Part shown: positions 1 to 9,547 of the stretch, piece by piece
How the letters are laid out: every line of letters begins with the position of its first letter
How positions within the stretch are numbered: the first letter of the stretch is position 1
Assembly: GCF_004341505.2 (NCBI RefSeq)
Contig: NZ_SLYP02000001.1
Span: 2,566,501-2,630,500, forward strand
Direction of reading: 5' to 3'
Length of the DNA: 64,000 nt
From: Sphingomonas sp. JUb134
GTDB taxonomy: Bacteria > Pseudomonadota > Alphaproteobacteria > Sphingomonadales > Sphingomonadaceae
Notes under the pieces: model-generated
Told to the model about the DNA's origin: nothing
What the model saw: only the letters and a program-made list of their open reading frames with translations
Databases searched by the model: none
Made by a program: the position numbers and the translations under genes

Positions 1-222
1 GATGCCGATCGTCTCCAGCGGCCCCTCGGCATAGAGCATGCGCGTGAGGTTGCCGTAGCCGTCGCGGCTCTCGCGCAGGCGCGCGTCGCAATCCACGTCG
101 ATCCGCCAGGCGACCACCGTCTGGTTGACCGTGTCGTCCGGGAACATGCGCAGCAACTGTACCACCCGCGCCTGCGGCTCGGTGAAGCGGTAGCGGCTGT
201 GGTGCTCGACCTCGATACGCAT
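1..222 (-). CDS. Transglutaminase-like family protein, N-terminal fragment
   Basis: Only the first 74 codons lie in the window; the rest is beyond the left edge. The protein begins MRIEVEHHSRYRFTEP, typical of the beta-rich N-terminal domain that precedes bacterial transglutaminase-like cysteine peptidase domains. The catalytic Cys-His-Asp part is not visible. Its ATG overlaps the stop of the alpha-E gene (TGATG), so translation is probably coupled. In many proteobacteria this type of gene travels with alpha-E and circularly permuted ATP-grasp genes, as here, which suggests a peptide ligation or hydrolysis pathway whose product is unknown to me. The assignment rests on the N-terminus plus context. 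Confidence 0.8.
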   Translation of the reverse strand, partial: MRIEVEHHSRYRFTEPQARVVQLLRMFPDDTVNQTVVAWRIDVDCDARLRESRDGYGNLTRMLYAEGPLETIGI

Positions 223-1163
223 CAGATGAACCGGAACTGGCGGGCGATCGCGGCGTCCAGCATCGCATTCTCCCGGATGAAGGCGGTCAGATACTCATGG
301 AGACCGCTGACGATGACCTCGTCCGCGCGCGTCTTCTGCATGCGCGCGAGCCGCGTGCGCGCCATGCGATCGGCCTCCCCCTGCAAGCCGGCACGCTTGC
401 CGAGCAGGTTGAGCATCTCCACGGTCTCTGCCACGCAGGCGGCAAGGCTGCGCGGGACCTCGCCGCGCGACAGCAGCAGCTCGATCACCAGGCTCGGCCG
501 CAGCCCTTCGTTGTACAGCCAGCGATAGGCGGTGACGGCCGAGACGGTCTGGAGGATGGTGGTCCACTGGTCGCGATCGACCGGGCCGCCGACCTTCTCA
601 CCTTCCGGCAGCAGCAGGTGGTACTTCACGTCGATCAGCCGCGCGGTGTTGTCGGCACGCTCGATCGCGGCGCCCAGCTGGATGAACCAGGTCGCCTCGT
701 TCTTCATCATGCGGTGAACGGCGCCCTCGAAGCCGCGCGTCTCCGCCTTGATCGCTTCGACCAGGCTCAGCACCTCGGCGGGCGCGTCGCCGCCGGTCGG
801 CGTGTTGAACTGCAACCAGGCGCGGTTGATCGCCGAGAAGGCGTCGCGGGTGAGCGCGGTGCGGACAGCCTTGGCGTTGTTGCGCGCCACATCCAGGCAC
901 CAGAGGATCGAACCCGGGTGGCTGCGGTCGCAGGTGAGGAAGCGGGCGACATGCGCCTGCGTCACCGGCAGGCCGGTCTCGGCGAACGCATCCTCGGTAT
1001 AGGTGACGCTGAGCGCGCTCGCCCAGGCCGCATCGCCCGCCGGGCGGGCGGAGAGCGCGTCGAGGCGGACCGTCGCCTCCACGAGCCGCGCGATGAAGTC
1101 GGCGCGCTCGACATAGCGGCCGAGCCAGTAGAGCGACGCCGCGGTGCGGGAAAGCATCGCCAT
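222..1163 (-). CDS. Alpha-E domain protein
   Basis: A 313-residue protein with the alpha-E family start MLSRTAASLYWLGRYVERAD and an all-helical composition with regularly spaced Arg, Glu and aromatic residues. The family is known almost only by its association with circularly permuted ATP-grasp and transglutaminase-like proteins; no reaction is established that I can name. It starts 4 bp after the ATP-grasp stop and overlaps the downstream transglutaminase start, so the three genes form one transcript read leftwards. Length is normal for the family. Function is inferred only from the cluster. Confidence 0.9.
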   Translation of the reverse strand: MAMLSRTAASLYWLGRYVERADFIARLVEATVRLDALSARPAGDAAWASALSVTYTEDAFAETGLPVTQAHVARFLTCDRSHPGSILWCLDVARNNAKAVRTALTRDAFSAINRAWLQFNTPTGGDAPAEVLSLVEAIKAETRGFEGAVHRMMKNEATWFIQLGAAIERADNTARLIDVKYHLLLPEGEKVGGPVDRDQWTTILQTVSAVTAYRWLYNEGLRPSLVIELLLSRGEVPRSLAACVAETVEMLNLLGKRAGLQGEADRMARTRLARMQKTRADEVIVSGLHEYLTAFIRENAMLDAAIARQFRFI

Positions 1164-1167
1164 CGCG

Positions 1168-2667
1168 TCAGCCCTCGCCCTGCATCTGGGTCATGCCACC
1201 CTGGCCCTGCTGCTGCTGGCTCACACCGGGTGCGGGGTTGTCGGGGAGCAGCACGAAGCTGTCCTTGGTGCCGCCGCCCTGGCTGGAGTTCACCACCAGC
1301 GATCCTTCCCGGAGCGCGACGCGGGTAAGGCCGCCCGGTACGACCTTCACACCCTGGCTTCCGGTGAGAACAAAGGGGCGGAAGTCGACGTGGCGGGGGC
1401 TCAGCCCCTTGTCGGTCATGGTCGGCACGGTGGAAAGCGCGAGCGTCGGCTGGGCGATATAGCGATGCGGCTCGGCGATGAGCGCGGCGCGGAACGCCTC
1501 GATCTCGGCGCGGCTGGCGGTGGGGCCCACCAGCATGCCGTAGCCGCCGGAGCCGTCCACCAGCTTCACCACCAGCTGATCGAGATCGTCGAGCACGTAC
1601 TTCAGCGCCTGCGGCTCGCGGCAGCGCCAGGTCTCGACGTTCGGGAGCAGCGGCTCGCCGCCCGAATAGAAGCGCACGATCTCCGGCATGTAGCTGTAGA
1701 TCGCCTTGTCGTCGGCGATGCCGTTGCCCGGCGCGTTGATGAGGGTGACGTTGCCGGCGCGATATGCAGCCATGATGCCGGGCACCCCCAGCATCGAATC
1801 CGGTCGGAACACCAGCGGGTCGAGGAAGTCGTCGTCGATGCGTCGGTAGATCACGTCCACCTTCACCCGGCCGGCGATGGTCTGCATGTAGACCACGTCG
1901 TCGTCGACCAGCAGGTCGGCGGCCTCGACCAGTTCGATGCCCATCGAATCCGCCAGGAAGCTGTGCTCGTAATAGGCGGAGTTGAAGTGGCCGGGGGTGA
2001 GCACGACGCAAACGGGATTGCGCCCGCAGCCGTTCGGGCTCACCGAGCGCATCGTCTCCAGCAGCAGGTCCGGATAGCTGTCGACCGGCGCAATGCGCAT
2101 CTGGCGGAACAGCTCCGGACACAGGCGGATCATCGCCTCGCGGTTCTCCAGCATGTAGGAGACGCCGGAGGGGGTGCGGGCATTGTCCTCCAGCACCCAG
2201 AACTCGTCTGGCCCGGTGCGCACCAGGTCGATGCCGCAGATGTGCGCCCACACGTCGTGCGGCGGGCGGATGCCGACCACTTCGGCGCGGAACTGGGGAT
2301 TGCCCCAGATCAGCTCGGGCGGAAGGATGTTCTCCTTCAGGATGCGGCGTTCGCCATAGATGTCGTTCAGAAAGGCGTTGATCGCCTCGACCCGCTGGAT
2401 CAGCCCGCGGGAAAGCCGCTCCCATTCGTCGGCCAGGAATGCCCGCGGCACGATATCGAACGGGATGATGCGCTCCGCCGCTTCACTCTCGCCATAGACG
2501 GCGAAGGTGATGCCCAGCTGGCGGAAGGTGGCTTCGGCCGATTGCAGCCTTCGACCAAGGTCGCGCTCCGGCGTCTCCCGCATCCAGCGCGCGAGCGCCT
2601 CCAGTTCCGGCCGTGGCGCCTGTGGTCCGCCATGGCCCCAAATCTCGTCGAATGCCGCCCTCTTCAT
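1168..2667 (-). CDS. Circularly permuted type 2 ATP-grasp protein
   Basis: About 499 residues. ATP-grasp enzymes couple ATP hydrolysis to a carboxylate-amine or similar ligation through an acyl phosphate. Family landmarks are IYGERRILKE (about residue 125), the acidic ATP/Mg stretch around WVLEDNARTPSGVSYMLENR and, late in the chain, VKLVDGSGGYGMLVGP, consistent with the permuted domain order. I start it at MKRAAFDEIW because family members begin this way and a GGGAG lies about 14 bp upstream. A GTG at 2730 would add 21 residues but has no ribosome-binding site. It is first in the operon with alpha-E and transglutaminase genes. Substrate unknown. Confidence 0.88.
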   Translation of the reverse strand: MKRAAFDEIWGHGGPQAPRPELEALARWMRETPERDLGRRLQSAEATFRQLGITFAVYGESEAAERIIPFDIVPRAFLADEWERLSRGLIQRVEAINAFLNDIYGERRILKENILPPELIWGNPQFRAEVVGIRPPHDVWAHICGIDLVRTGPDEFWVLEDNARTPSGVSYMLENREAMIRLCPELFRQMRIAPVDSYPDLLLETMRSVSPNGCGRNPVCVVLTPGHFNSAYYEHSFLADSMGIELVEAADLLVDDDVVYMQTIAGRVKVDVIYRRIDDDFLDPLVFRPDSMLGVPGIMAAYRAGNVTLINAPGNGIADDKAIYSYMPEIVRFYSGGEPLLPNVETWRCREPQALKYVLDDLDQLVVKLVDGSGGYGMLVGPTASRAEIEAFRAALIAEPHRYIAQPTLALSTVPTMTDKGLSPRHVDFRPFVLTGSQGVKVVPGGLTRVALREGSLVVNSSQGGGTKDSFVLLPDNPAPGVSQQQQGQGGMTQMQGEG

Positions 2668-2717
2668 CAACTTAGCTGAAGCTCCCGCAAGCAATATAGT
2701 TCCATGCTGGGACAGGT

Positions 2718-2732
2718 TTGTGCGGCGCACAA
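2718..2732. promoter_or_regulatory. Operator-like inverted repeat upstream of the ATP-grasp operon
   Basis: TTGTGC-GGC-GCACAA is a perfect 6-bp inverted repeat with a 3-bp centre, lying 51-65 bp upstream of the chosen ATP-grasp start. A TATATT hexamer on the minus strand (2693-2698) could be its -10 element, which would put the repeat over the -35 region. No other copy was noticed in the window. The binding protein is unknown, and the role as an operator is inference from symmetry and position. Confidence 0.3.
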
Positions 2733-2802
2733 GACGAAAAGCTTCGTTCTAGTCGGGCGCGGACTAATCCGTGTAAGTTTTAGTTGGTCCGCTGTGGCTG
2801 GT

Positions 2803-4821
2803 TCAGTTCGGCAAGCTGGCCAGCATGTCCGCCGTCAGCAGTTGCGGGAGGACCTTCGGCGCTTCTGCGCCCGGCGTGTACCAGAGGTAGAGCGGCACGC
2901 CGGCGCGGCCATGCGCCTCCAGGAAGCGGCCGAGCGCCGGATCGCCGTCGGTCCAGTCGCCGACCAGAACCTGCACGCCCTTGGCTCGGAAGGCGTCGCG
3001 GACGCGGGCGGTCTCGATCGCCGTCTTCTCGTTGACCTTGCAGGTGACGCACCAGTCGGCGGTGAAATAGGCGAACACGGGCTTGCCCGTCCCGCGGTGT
3101 TCGGCGAGCCGGGCTTCGCTGAACGGTTCGGTGCCGGCGACGGCGGCCTCGGCACGAGCGGGCGCGCGCTGGACGCTCACGATCGCGAGCCCTGCGACCA
3201 GCAGGGCCGGCAGCATCGGCCACCCGGCGCGGGGACGGCCGCTCGCCTGGCGAAGCCCGGTCCACCACAGCGCGAGGCCGAGCAACAACGCGGCGCCGAG
3301 GCCCCAGGCCATGCCGTCCACCCCCGCCTGCTGGCCGAGGATCCAGGCGAGCGCGAGCGCGGTCGCGAACATCGGCAGCGACAGGATGCGCTGGAGCCGC
3401 CCCGTCCAGGCGCCGGGGCGCGGCAGGCGGCGGCGCAGCGCGGGGACGAAGCCCAGCAGCAGGAACGGCAATGCCAGACCCAACCCGAGCCCGGCGAACA
3501 CCGCGAGCGCCGCCAGCGTCGGCAGCACCAGCGCAGCGCCGAGCGCCGCCCCCAGGAACGGACCGGTGCAGGGCGTCGCGACAAAGGCGGCGAGCGCCCC
3601 GGTGGCGAACGCGCCGGCGGCCCCGCTCTCGCCGGCAAACCGCGGCGTCGGCAGGGTGAACAGCCCGGCGAGATTGAGCGCCACGCCGGTCACCAGCAGC
3701 AGCAGCAGCAGAATGACGCGGGGGTCCTGGAGCTGGAACGCCCAGCCGGCAGCGACACCCGCGGCGCGCAGGGCCAGCATCGCCCCGCCCAGCGCCAGGC
3801 ACGTCACCAGCACGCCGGCTGTATAGGCCAGCGCCTCCTGCCGGGCGCCCCGCTCGGACCCGCCCGCCCGCGCCAGATGCAGCGCCTTGAGGCTCAGGAT
3901 CGGGAAGACGCAGGGCATGACGTTGAGGATCAGGCCACCGGTGAGGGCCCCGAGCAGCGCCAGCAGGATGGTGCTGCCGTGCCCCCTTGGCTCCGCGACG
4001 GTGCCGGGTCGGGCGGAGACGGTGAACGCCTGGCCAGTGCCGGTCGCCAGCACGCCTTCGATCCGCTCGGGGGTAGCGCCTTCCGCAGCGTCGGTCTCGA
4101 TCACCAGCAGGTCGCCGTCGCGCGCCACCCTTTGCGGTGCGCTGTAGGAAAGCGCACCCTTCGTGAGCGGATAGAAATAGGCGTCCGCCGCGCTTTGGCT
4201 CGCCGGGAAGGGAATGCCGATGCGGATACGCGCCGCCTGCCCCTCCTGTACGACCGCGAACTGCGCGGGAGAGCCGAGCGGCCGCGGCAGGGCCGCGCGC
4301 CACCGGTCGAACAGGGCGCGACGCTCCGGCGTGATGCGACCGTCGCCCACGGTGAGGTCGATGGCGAGATCGGCATGTTCGGGAACGCACAATTGCTCGG
4401 TGCAGACCAGGTAGTCGCTGCGCACCCGCACCGGCAGGCGGGTGCCGGGCGCAAGTCCCGCCGCCAGCTTCAGCCGCACGAGCTGGGCGAACGGCCCCTC
4501 ATAAACATAGTTCATCAGCCCGGCGACGGTCAGCCGCTGGGGAACCGGGTAGAGCAGCGGCCCCGCCGTCATGCCTGCGGGGAGCGCCCAGTCGAGCCGG
4601 GTGGCGACGCCGGCGTCGCCGGGGTTCTGCCAATAGCCGTGCCAGCCCGGCTGCGGCGTGGAATCGAACGCCAGCGTGACCGTATCGCCAGCGGCAGGCG
4701 TCTCCGTCTCGGCGACCAGCCGGACGGCGATGTGCGGCCCTTGGTTCGGCGCCTGCGCGCGGGCGCCCACCGGGCCGAGCAGCGCCAGCACCGCCAGAAG
4801 CATGAAACAGAAGCGCGCCAT
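2803..4821 (-). CDS. DsbD-family thiol:disulfide interchange protein
   Basis: A 672-residue inner-membrane protein that carries electrons from cytoplasmic thioredoxin to periplasmic thiols. It has a signal peptide (MARFCFMLLAVLALLGPVGARA), a periplasmic N-terminal DsbD-alpha/DsbC-like region, then a multi-helix CcdA-type membrane core with its two redox cysteines in NVMPCVFPIL and VATPCTGPFLG, and a C-terminal thioredoxin domain with WCVTCK. All redox cysteines expected for an active electron relay are present. The start at 4821 is chosen because AAGGAAGG sits just upstream and the signal peptide follows; an in-frame upstream ATG would put 16 polar residues before it. It is divergent from the phosphatase gene across 85 bp that must hold both promoters. 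Confidence 0.92.
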   Translation of the reverse strand: MARFCFMLLAVLALLGPVGARAQAPNQGPHIAVRLVAETETPAAGDTVTLAFDSTPQPGWHGYWQNPGDAGVATRLDWALPAGMTAGPLLYPVPQRLTVAGLMNYVYEGPFAQLVRLKLAAGLAPGTRLPVRVRSDYLVCTEQLCVPEHADLAIDLTVGDGRITPERRALFDRWRAALPRPLGSPAQFAVVQEGQAARIRIGIPFPASQSAADAYFYPLTKGALSYSAPQRVARDGDLLVIETDAAEGATPERIEGVLATGTGQAFTVSARPGTVAEPRGHGSTILLALLGALTGGLILNVMPCVFPILSLKALHLARAGGSERGARQEALAYTAGVLVTCLALGGAMLALRAAGVAAGWAFQLQDPRVILLLLLLVTGVALNLAGLFTLPTPRFAGESGAAGAFATGALAAFVATPCTGPFLGAALGAALVLPTLAALAVFAGLGLGLALPFLLLGFVPALRRRLPRPGAWTGRLQRILSLPMFATALALAWILGQQAGVDGMAWGLGAALLLGLALWWTGLRQASGRPRAGWPMLPALLVAGLAIVSVQRAPARAEAAVAGTEPFSEARLAEHRGTGKPVFAYFTADWCVTCKVNEKTAIETARVRDAFRAKGVQVLVGDWTDGDPALGRFLEAHGRAGVPLYLWYTPGAEAPKVLPQLLTADMLASLPN

Positions 4822-4906
4822 CAACCTTCCTTGCCGCATCGGCTGCGATCGGGGATAGCCCTGTCCCATCCCGGATGCACCCCTGCCATTCTCAGGAGTT
4901 TAGTTC

Positions 4907-6583
4907 ATGCGTCTTGTTCGTCCGCTCGCGTCGCTGATTGCGGCCGGCCTGCTCAGCAGCACCGCGATGGCACCGCTGCGCGCGCAGGAAGCCCCCGCGG
5001 CGCCAGCGGCCCCCGCTGCGGCGCCGACCACGCCCCCCAAGCTGATCGTCGCGATCTCGGTCGACCAGTTCTCCGCCAACCTCTTTGCCGAGTATCGCAA
5101 TCGCTTCACCGGCGGCTTTGCGCGGCTGCTGGACGGTGCGGTGTTCCCCTCCGGCTACCAGAGCCATGCCGCGACCGAGACCTGCCCCGGCCACTCCACG
5201 ATCCTGACGGGCTCGCGGCCCTATCGCACCGGCATCATGGCGAACGACTGGTACGACCAGAAGGCGGCCCGCGCGGACAAGAAGATCTATTGCGCCGAGG
5301 ACGAGACGGTGCCGGGCAGCAACTCCGACGACTATACGGTCTCGGATCGCCACCTGAAGGTGCCGACGCTGGGCGAGCGGATGAAGAACGCCAATCCGGC
5401 CACCCGCGTCGTCTCCGTCGCCGGCAAGGATCGAGCGGCCGTGATGATGGGCGGCCACAAGGTGGACGAGCTGTGGTGGTGGGGCGGCAAGGGCTTCGTG
5501 TCCTATGCCGGCCGCACGATGCCCGCCGTGGTCCAACGGGCCAACGCCGCCGTCGCCGCGCAGATCGCCCGGGCCCAGCCGGCGCTTGAACTGCCGGCGT
5601 TGTGCCAGGCGCGTTCGCAGCCGATCCAGGTCGGCACCCGCACCGTCGGCACCGGCCGTTTCGAGCGGGCTGCGGGCGACACCAACGCCTTCCGTCGCTC
5701 GCCCGAGTTCGACGGGGCCGTGCTGGCGCTTGCCGCCGGGCTGATCCAGGACATGAAGCTCGGTCAAGGCGAGACCACCGACATCATCTCGGTCGGCGCT
5801 TCGGCCACCGACTATGTCGGCCACGGCTTCGGCACCGAAGGCAGCGAGATGTGCCTGCAGATGCTGTCGCTCGACCGCTCGCTCGGCGACTTCTTCGCGG
5901 TGCTGGACGCGACCGGCGTCGATTACCAGGTGGTGCTGACCGCCGACCATGGCGGCCAGGACATCGCCGAGCGCCACGCCATCCACGCCATGCCCGATGC
6001 GACGCGCCAGGGCGGCACGCTGGACGTGAAGGTGATCGGGCAGGAGATCGGCCGGAAGCTCGGGATCGCAGGCCCGGTGCTGCTGGGCGGCGTGAACGGC
6101 GACATCTGGTACGACATCAAGCTGACCGCAGCGCAGCGCGCCGCGGTGGAGCGCGAGGCGATCGCCCGGCTTTCCGCCAATCCGCAGGTGGAGACAGTCT
6201 TCACCCGCGCCCAGGTGCTGGCGACGCGGATGCCGGGCCACACCGACCCGCAGACCTGGTCGCTGCTGGAGCGCGCGCGCGCCTCCTTCGATCCGGAGCG
6301 TTCGGGCGACCTACTGGTGCCGCTCAAGCCGCGCGTCACGCCGGTGCCGCTGCCGGTGGGCTCCACCGTCGCCTCGCACGGCAGCTTCTGGGACTATGAT
6401 CGGCGGGTGCCGATGCTGTTCTGGCGCAAGGGCATGACCCCGTTCGAGCAGCCGCTGGGGGTCGAGACGGTCGACATCCTGCCGACGCTCGCCGCGCTGA
6501 TCCACCTGCCGGTGCCGGCGGGGGAGATCGACGGGCGGTGCCTCGACCTGGACGCGGGTCCGGGCGACAGCTGCCGGCGGTAA
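4907..6583 (+). CDS. PhoK/PafA-type alkaline phosphatase
   Basis: A 558-residue periplasmic zinc phosphatase of the alkaline phosphatase superfamily, closest in motif pattern to Sphingomonas PhoK. It has a signal peptide ending near RAQEAP and an Ala/Pro linker. Metal and substrate motifs in order are ISVDQFSANL (Asp ligand), TETCPGHST (Thr nucleophile), IMANDWYD (substrate Asn), AGKDRAA (Lys and Arg for the phosphate), ATDYVGHGFG, TADHGGQD and ASHGSFWD. The Thr/Asn/Lys-x-Arg set is that of monoesterases rather than phosphodiesterases, so phosphate scavenging from organic esters is likely. A strong terminator follows directly. No pho-box was recognised in the 85-bp divergent promoter region. 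Confidence 0.9.
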   Translation: MRLVRPLASLIAAGLLSSTAMAPLRAQEAPAAPAAPAAAPTTPPKLIVAISVDQFSANLFAEYRNRFTGGFARLLDGAVFPSGYQSHAATETCPGHSTILTGSRPYRTGIMANDWYDQKAARADKKIYCAEDETVPGSNSDDYTVSDRHLKVPTLGERMKNANPATRVVSVAGKDRAAVMMGGHKVDELWWWGGKGFVSYAGRTMPAVVQRANAAVAAQIARAQPALELPALCQARSQPIQVGTRTVGTGRFERAAGDTNAFRRSPEFDGAVLALAAGLIQDMKLGQGETTDIISVGASATDYVGHGFGTEGSEMCLQMLSLDRSLGDFFAVLDATGVDYQVVLTADHGGQDIAERHAIHAMPDATRQGGTLDVKVIGQEIGRKLGIAGPVLLGGVNGDIWYDIKLTAAQRAAVEREAIARLSANPQVETVFTRAQVLATRMPGHTDPQTWSLLERARASFDPERSGDLLVPLKPRVTPVPLPVGSTVASHGSFWDYDRRVPMLFWRKGMTPFEQPLGVETVDILPTLAALIHLPVPAGEIDGRCLDLDAGPGDSCRR

Positions 6584-6589
6584 TGGGAA

Positions 6590-6616
6590 GGGCGGCCCGA
6601 GGGGCCGCCCTTTTTG
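6590..6616 (+). terminator. Rho-independent terminator after the phosphatase gene
   Basis: GGGCGGCCC, a GAG loop and GGGCCGCCC form a perfect 9-bp stem followed by TTTTTG, starting 7 bp after the phosphatase stop. Confidence 0.93.
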
Positions 6617-6672
6617 TTTGCCGGGCCCGCGCGTACGGAAGCAGGCGTCGAGCCCGCCGGTGCGGTGCTTGC

Positions 6673-6770
6673 GGCCCTGGGCTCCTGCCTTCGCAGGAGC
6701 TCTAGTCTTCAGCGGCGGAAGACGTACCCTCCACTAACCCGTGCTCCTGCGAAGGCAGGAGCCCAGGGCC
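6673..6770. repeat. Two hairpin repeats forming a perfect 28-bp inverted repeat
   Basis: The left unit, 6673-6700, and right unit, 6743-6770, are exact reverse complements over 28 bp, separated by 42 bp. Each unit is itself a hairpin (GCTCCTGC, 4-nt loop, GCAGGAGC) with a CCCTGGG-type tail on the outside. The structure lies between the convergent phosphatase and valS genes and belongs to the same intergenic family seen near 30.2, 43.0 and 46.9 kb. It makes short spurious reading frames and no credible gene. Confidence 0.85.
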
Positions 6771-6811
6771 AAGAGCGCTGGCGCCCGTGGCCCTGCTCCC
6801 GCAGCGGGATT

Positions 6812-9490
6812 TTAGCCGAGCCGGCCGAGTGCCGCCTGGAGGCGGGTTGCTTCCGCCTGCTTGTCCGCGTGGTCGGCGCGGGCCTTTTCCACCGCCTCCG
6901 GCTTGGCGCGTCCCACGAAGCTCGGGTTGTCGAGCCGGGCGGCAAGCGAGTCCCGCTCCTTCTCCGCCGCGGCGATCGCCTTGGTGAGGCGGGCGCGCTC
7001 GGCCTCCAGGTCGACGACGCCCTCCAGCGGCAGCACGAAGGTCGCCTCGTCCACCACGATCTGCAACGCGCCGCCGGCGGGAACCGCACCGGTCGCCACA
7101 TCGACGCGGGCAAGGCGCGCGAGCACATTCCCCTGGGCCGCCAAGCGCTCGGCCGTCAGCGGCGAGGCATCGCGGACGTGGATCGGCAGGCGGGCACCCG
7201 GCGGCACGTTCAGCTCGGTGCGCGCGGCGCGCACTTCGCTCACCAGGCGGATCACCCAGTCGATCTCCTGGCTCGCCGCCGGATCGAGCGCGCGGGCGTC
7301 GGCGATCGGCCAGCGCGCGACGATCAGGTCGTTCGAGCGGGTGCCCATCGCATGCCACAGCTCTTCGGTGATGAAGGGCATGAACGGGTGGAGCATCACC
7401 AGGATCTGGTCGAGCACCCAGCCCGCGACCGCACGGGTCTCGTCGGCACCCTCGGCACCCTCGCCCTGCAACACCGGCTTGATGAGCTCGAGATACCAGT
7501 CGCAGAAGCGGCTCCACACGAACTGGTAGATCGCGTTGGCCGCGCCGTCGAAGCGCAGGTCGGCAAAGGCGAGGTCGACCGCCTGCACGCAGGCCACCGC
7601 CTCCGCCACGATCCACTTGTTGACCGCGAGCGTCGCTGCCGGCGGCTCCAGCGTGGTTGAGGCCCCAATGCCGTTCGCCTGAGCGAAGCGCGACGCGTTC
7701 CAGAGCTTGGTCGCGAAGTTGCGGTATCCCTCGACCCGCTTCTCATCCATTTTGATGTCGCGGCCCTGGCTTTCCATCGCCGCCATGAAGAAGCGCAGCG
7801 CGTCCGCGCCATAGCGGTCGATCAGGCCGAGCGGATCGACGGTGTTGCCCTTGGACTTGGACATCTTGGCGCCGTCGGCGGCGCGTACCAGCCCGTGCAG
7901 GTAGAGCTTGCGGAACGGCACATCGCCCATGAAGTGCAGCCCCTGCATCATCATGCGCGCATCCCAGAAGAACAGGATGTCGAAGCCCGAGATCAGCACG
8001 TCGTTGGAATAGCGCCCGCCGAGCGTCGGATCGGTGTTCTCCGGCCAACCCAGCGTCGCGAACGGCCACAGCGCCGAGGAGAACCAGGTGTCGAGCACGT
8101 CGGGATCGCGGGTGAGCGCGACGCCCTCACCCGCTTCCGCCTGCGCCGCTTCCTCCGTCTCGGCGACGAACACGCGGCCGTCTTCGGCAAACCACGCCGG
8201 GATACGGTGGCCCCACCACAGCTGGCGCGAGACGCACCACGGCTGGATGTTCTCCATCCAATTGAAATAGGTCTTTTCCCAGCTCTTGGGCACGATCTGG
8301 GTCTTGCCCGAGCGCACCGCCTCGATCGCGGGCTGGGCGAGAGTCTTGGCGTCGACATACCATTGGTCGGTCAGCCACGGCTCGATCACCACGCCCGAAC
8401 GGTCGCCATAGGGCGTCTGGATCGTGCGCGGCTCGGCGTCGTGCTCGTTGCCGTCCTTGTCGACGTGGGGAACGAGGAAGCCCTCTTCCTTCAGCCGGGC
8501 GACGATCGCCTTGCGCGCCTCGAACCGGTCGAGGCCGAGCAGATCGGAGGGGATCAGCCCGTCGGCGGTCTGGGTGACCTCCGCCTTCGCATCGAGCATG
8601 TTGAGCATGTCGCGCGCCTCGATGCCGGCGCGGCGGCCGACCTCGAAGTCGTTGAAGTCGTGGCCCGGCGTGATCTTGACCGCGCCCGAGCCCAGCGCCG
8701 GATCGGCATGCTCGTCGCCCACGATCGGCACCAGCCGGCCGGTGATCGGCAGCCGCACCTGCTTTCCGATCAGCGCGGTGTAGCGCGGGTCCTCGGGATG
8801 CACCGCCACCGCCATGTCGGCGAGCAGCGTCTCCGGCCGGGTCGTGGCGACGCGGATCTCGCCCGATCCGTCCGCCAGCGGGTAGCGCAGGTGCCAGAAG
8901 CTGCCCTGCACTTCGCGCGTCTCGACCTCCAGGTCGCTGATCGCGGTGCCGAAATGCGGGTCCCAGTTCACCAGCCGCTTGTCGCGATAAAGCAGTCCGT
9001 CGCGGTGCAGCTGGACGAAGACCTTGAGGACGGCCTTCGAAAAGCCCTCGTCCATGGTGAAGCGCTCGTTGGCCCAATCCATCGAGCAGCCCAGGCGCCG
9101 CAGCTGGCCGGTGATGGCGCCGCCGCTCTCCGCCTTCCACTCCCAGACCTTGTCGACGAACGCCTCGCGGCCGAGATCGGTGCGCTTCACGCCTTCCTTG
9201 GCGAGGTTGCGCTCGACGACCATCTGCGTGGCGATGCCGGCGTGGTCGGTGCCGACGACCCAGCGTGCATCCTTGCCCTGCAACCGCGCGTGGCGGACCA
9301 GAATGTCCTGCAGCGTGTTGTCGAGCGCGTGGCCGATGTGGAGGCTGCCGGTAACGTTGGGCGGCGGGTTGACGATCGTCCAGGGCTCGGCGCCGGGCCG
9401 CTCGGGGCGGAACAGCCCCTGCTCTTCCCAATGCGCATACCAGCGCGTTTCGATGGCGGCGGGATCGAAGGTCTTTGCAAGCTCGGTCAT
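6812..9490 (-). CDS. valS: Valyl-tRNA synthetase
   Basis: An 892-residue class I aminoacyl-tRNA synthetase that charges tRNA-Val in the cytoplasm. It shows the HIGH-type motif in [16 protein letters not shown] near the N-terminus, a large editing (CP1) insertion, the KMSKS motif in [14 protein letters not shown], an anticodon-binding helical domain and a C-terminal coiled coil rich in Arg, Glu and Ala. The start at [10 protein letters not shown] matches the family; upstream in-frame ATGs would only add low-complexity Arg/Gly residues and none has a convincing ribosome-binding site. It is the last gene of a leftward block pcm - tolC - DUF2497 - valS. Confidence 0.97.
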   Translation of the reverse strand: MTELAKTFDPAAIETRWYAHWEEQGLFRPERPGAEPWTIVNPPPNVTGSLHIGHALDNTLQDILVRHARLQGKDARWVVGTDHAGIATQMVVERNLAKEGVKRTDLGREAFVDKVWEWKAESGGAITGQLRRLGCSMDWANERFTMDEGFSKAVLKVFVQLHRDGLLYRDKRLVNWDPHFGTAISDLEVETREVQGSFWHLRYPLADGSGEIRVATTRPETLLADMAVAVHPEDPRYTALIGKQVRLPITGRLVPIVGDEHADPALGSGAVKITPGHDFNDFEVGRRAGIEARDMLNMLDAKAEVTQTADGLIPSDLLGLDRFEARKAIVARLKEEGFLVPHVDKDGNEHDAEPRTIQTPYGDRSGVVIEPWLTDQWYVDAKTLAQPAIEAVRSGKTQIVPKSWEKTYFNWMENIQPWCVSRQLWWGHRIPAWFAEDGRVFVAETEEAAQAEAGEGVALTRDPDVLDTWFSSALWPFATLGWPENTDPTLGGRYSNDVLISGFDILFFWDARMMMQGLHFMGDVPFRKLYLHGLVRAADGAKMSKSKGNTVDPLGLIDRYGADALRFFMAAMESQGRDIKMDEKRVEGYRNFATKLWNASRFAQANGIGASTTLEPPAATLAVNKWIVAEAVACVQAVDLAFADLRFDGAANAIYQFVWSRFCDWYLELIKPVLQGEGAEGADETRAVAGWVLDQILVMLHPFMPFITEELWHAMGTRSNDLIVARWPIADARALDPAASQEIDWVIRLVSEVRAARTELNVPPGARLPIHVRDASPLTAERLAAQGNVLARLARVDVATGAVPAGGALQIVVDEATFVLPLEGVVDLEAERARLTKAIAAAEKERDSLAARLDNPSFVGRAKPEAVEKARADHADKQAEATRLQAALGRLG

Positions 9491-9547
9491 GGCCGAGCGC
9501 ATGGCGCAGCCACCGCGCGGACGCAAGCGCGCCCGCACGGGAGCGGC

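Noticed and set aside
2668..2730. GTG start at 2730 for the ATP-grasp gene
   Set aside because: No ribosome-binding site and the added residues do not look like the family N-terminus.
2704..5589. Long plus-strand open frame opposite the DsbD gene
   Set aside because: Composition is biased to Arg, Gln, Gly and Ala with no domain, and the opposite strand encodes a complete DsbD protein.
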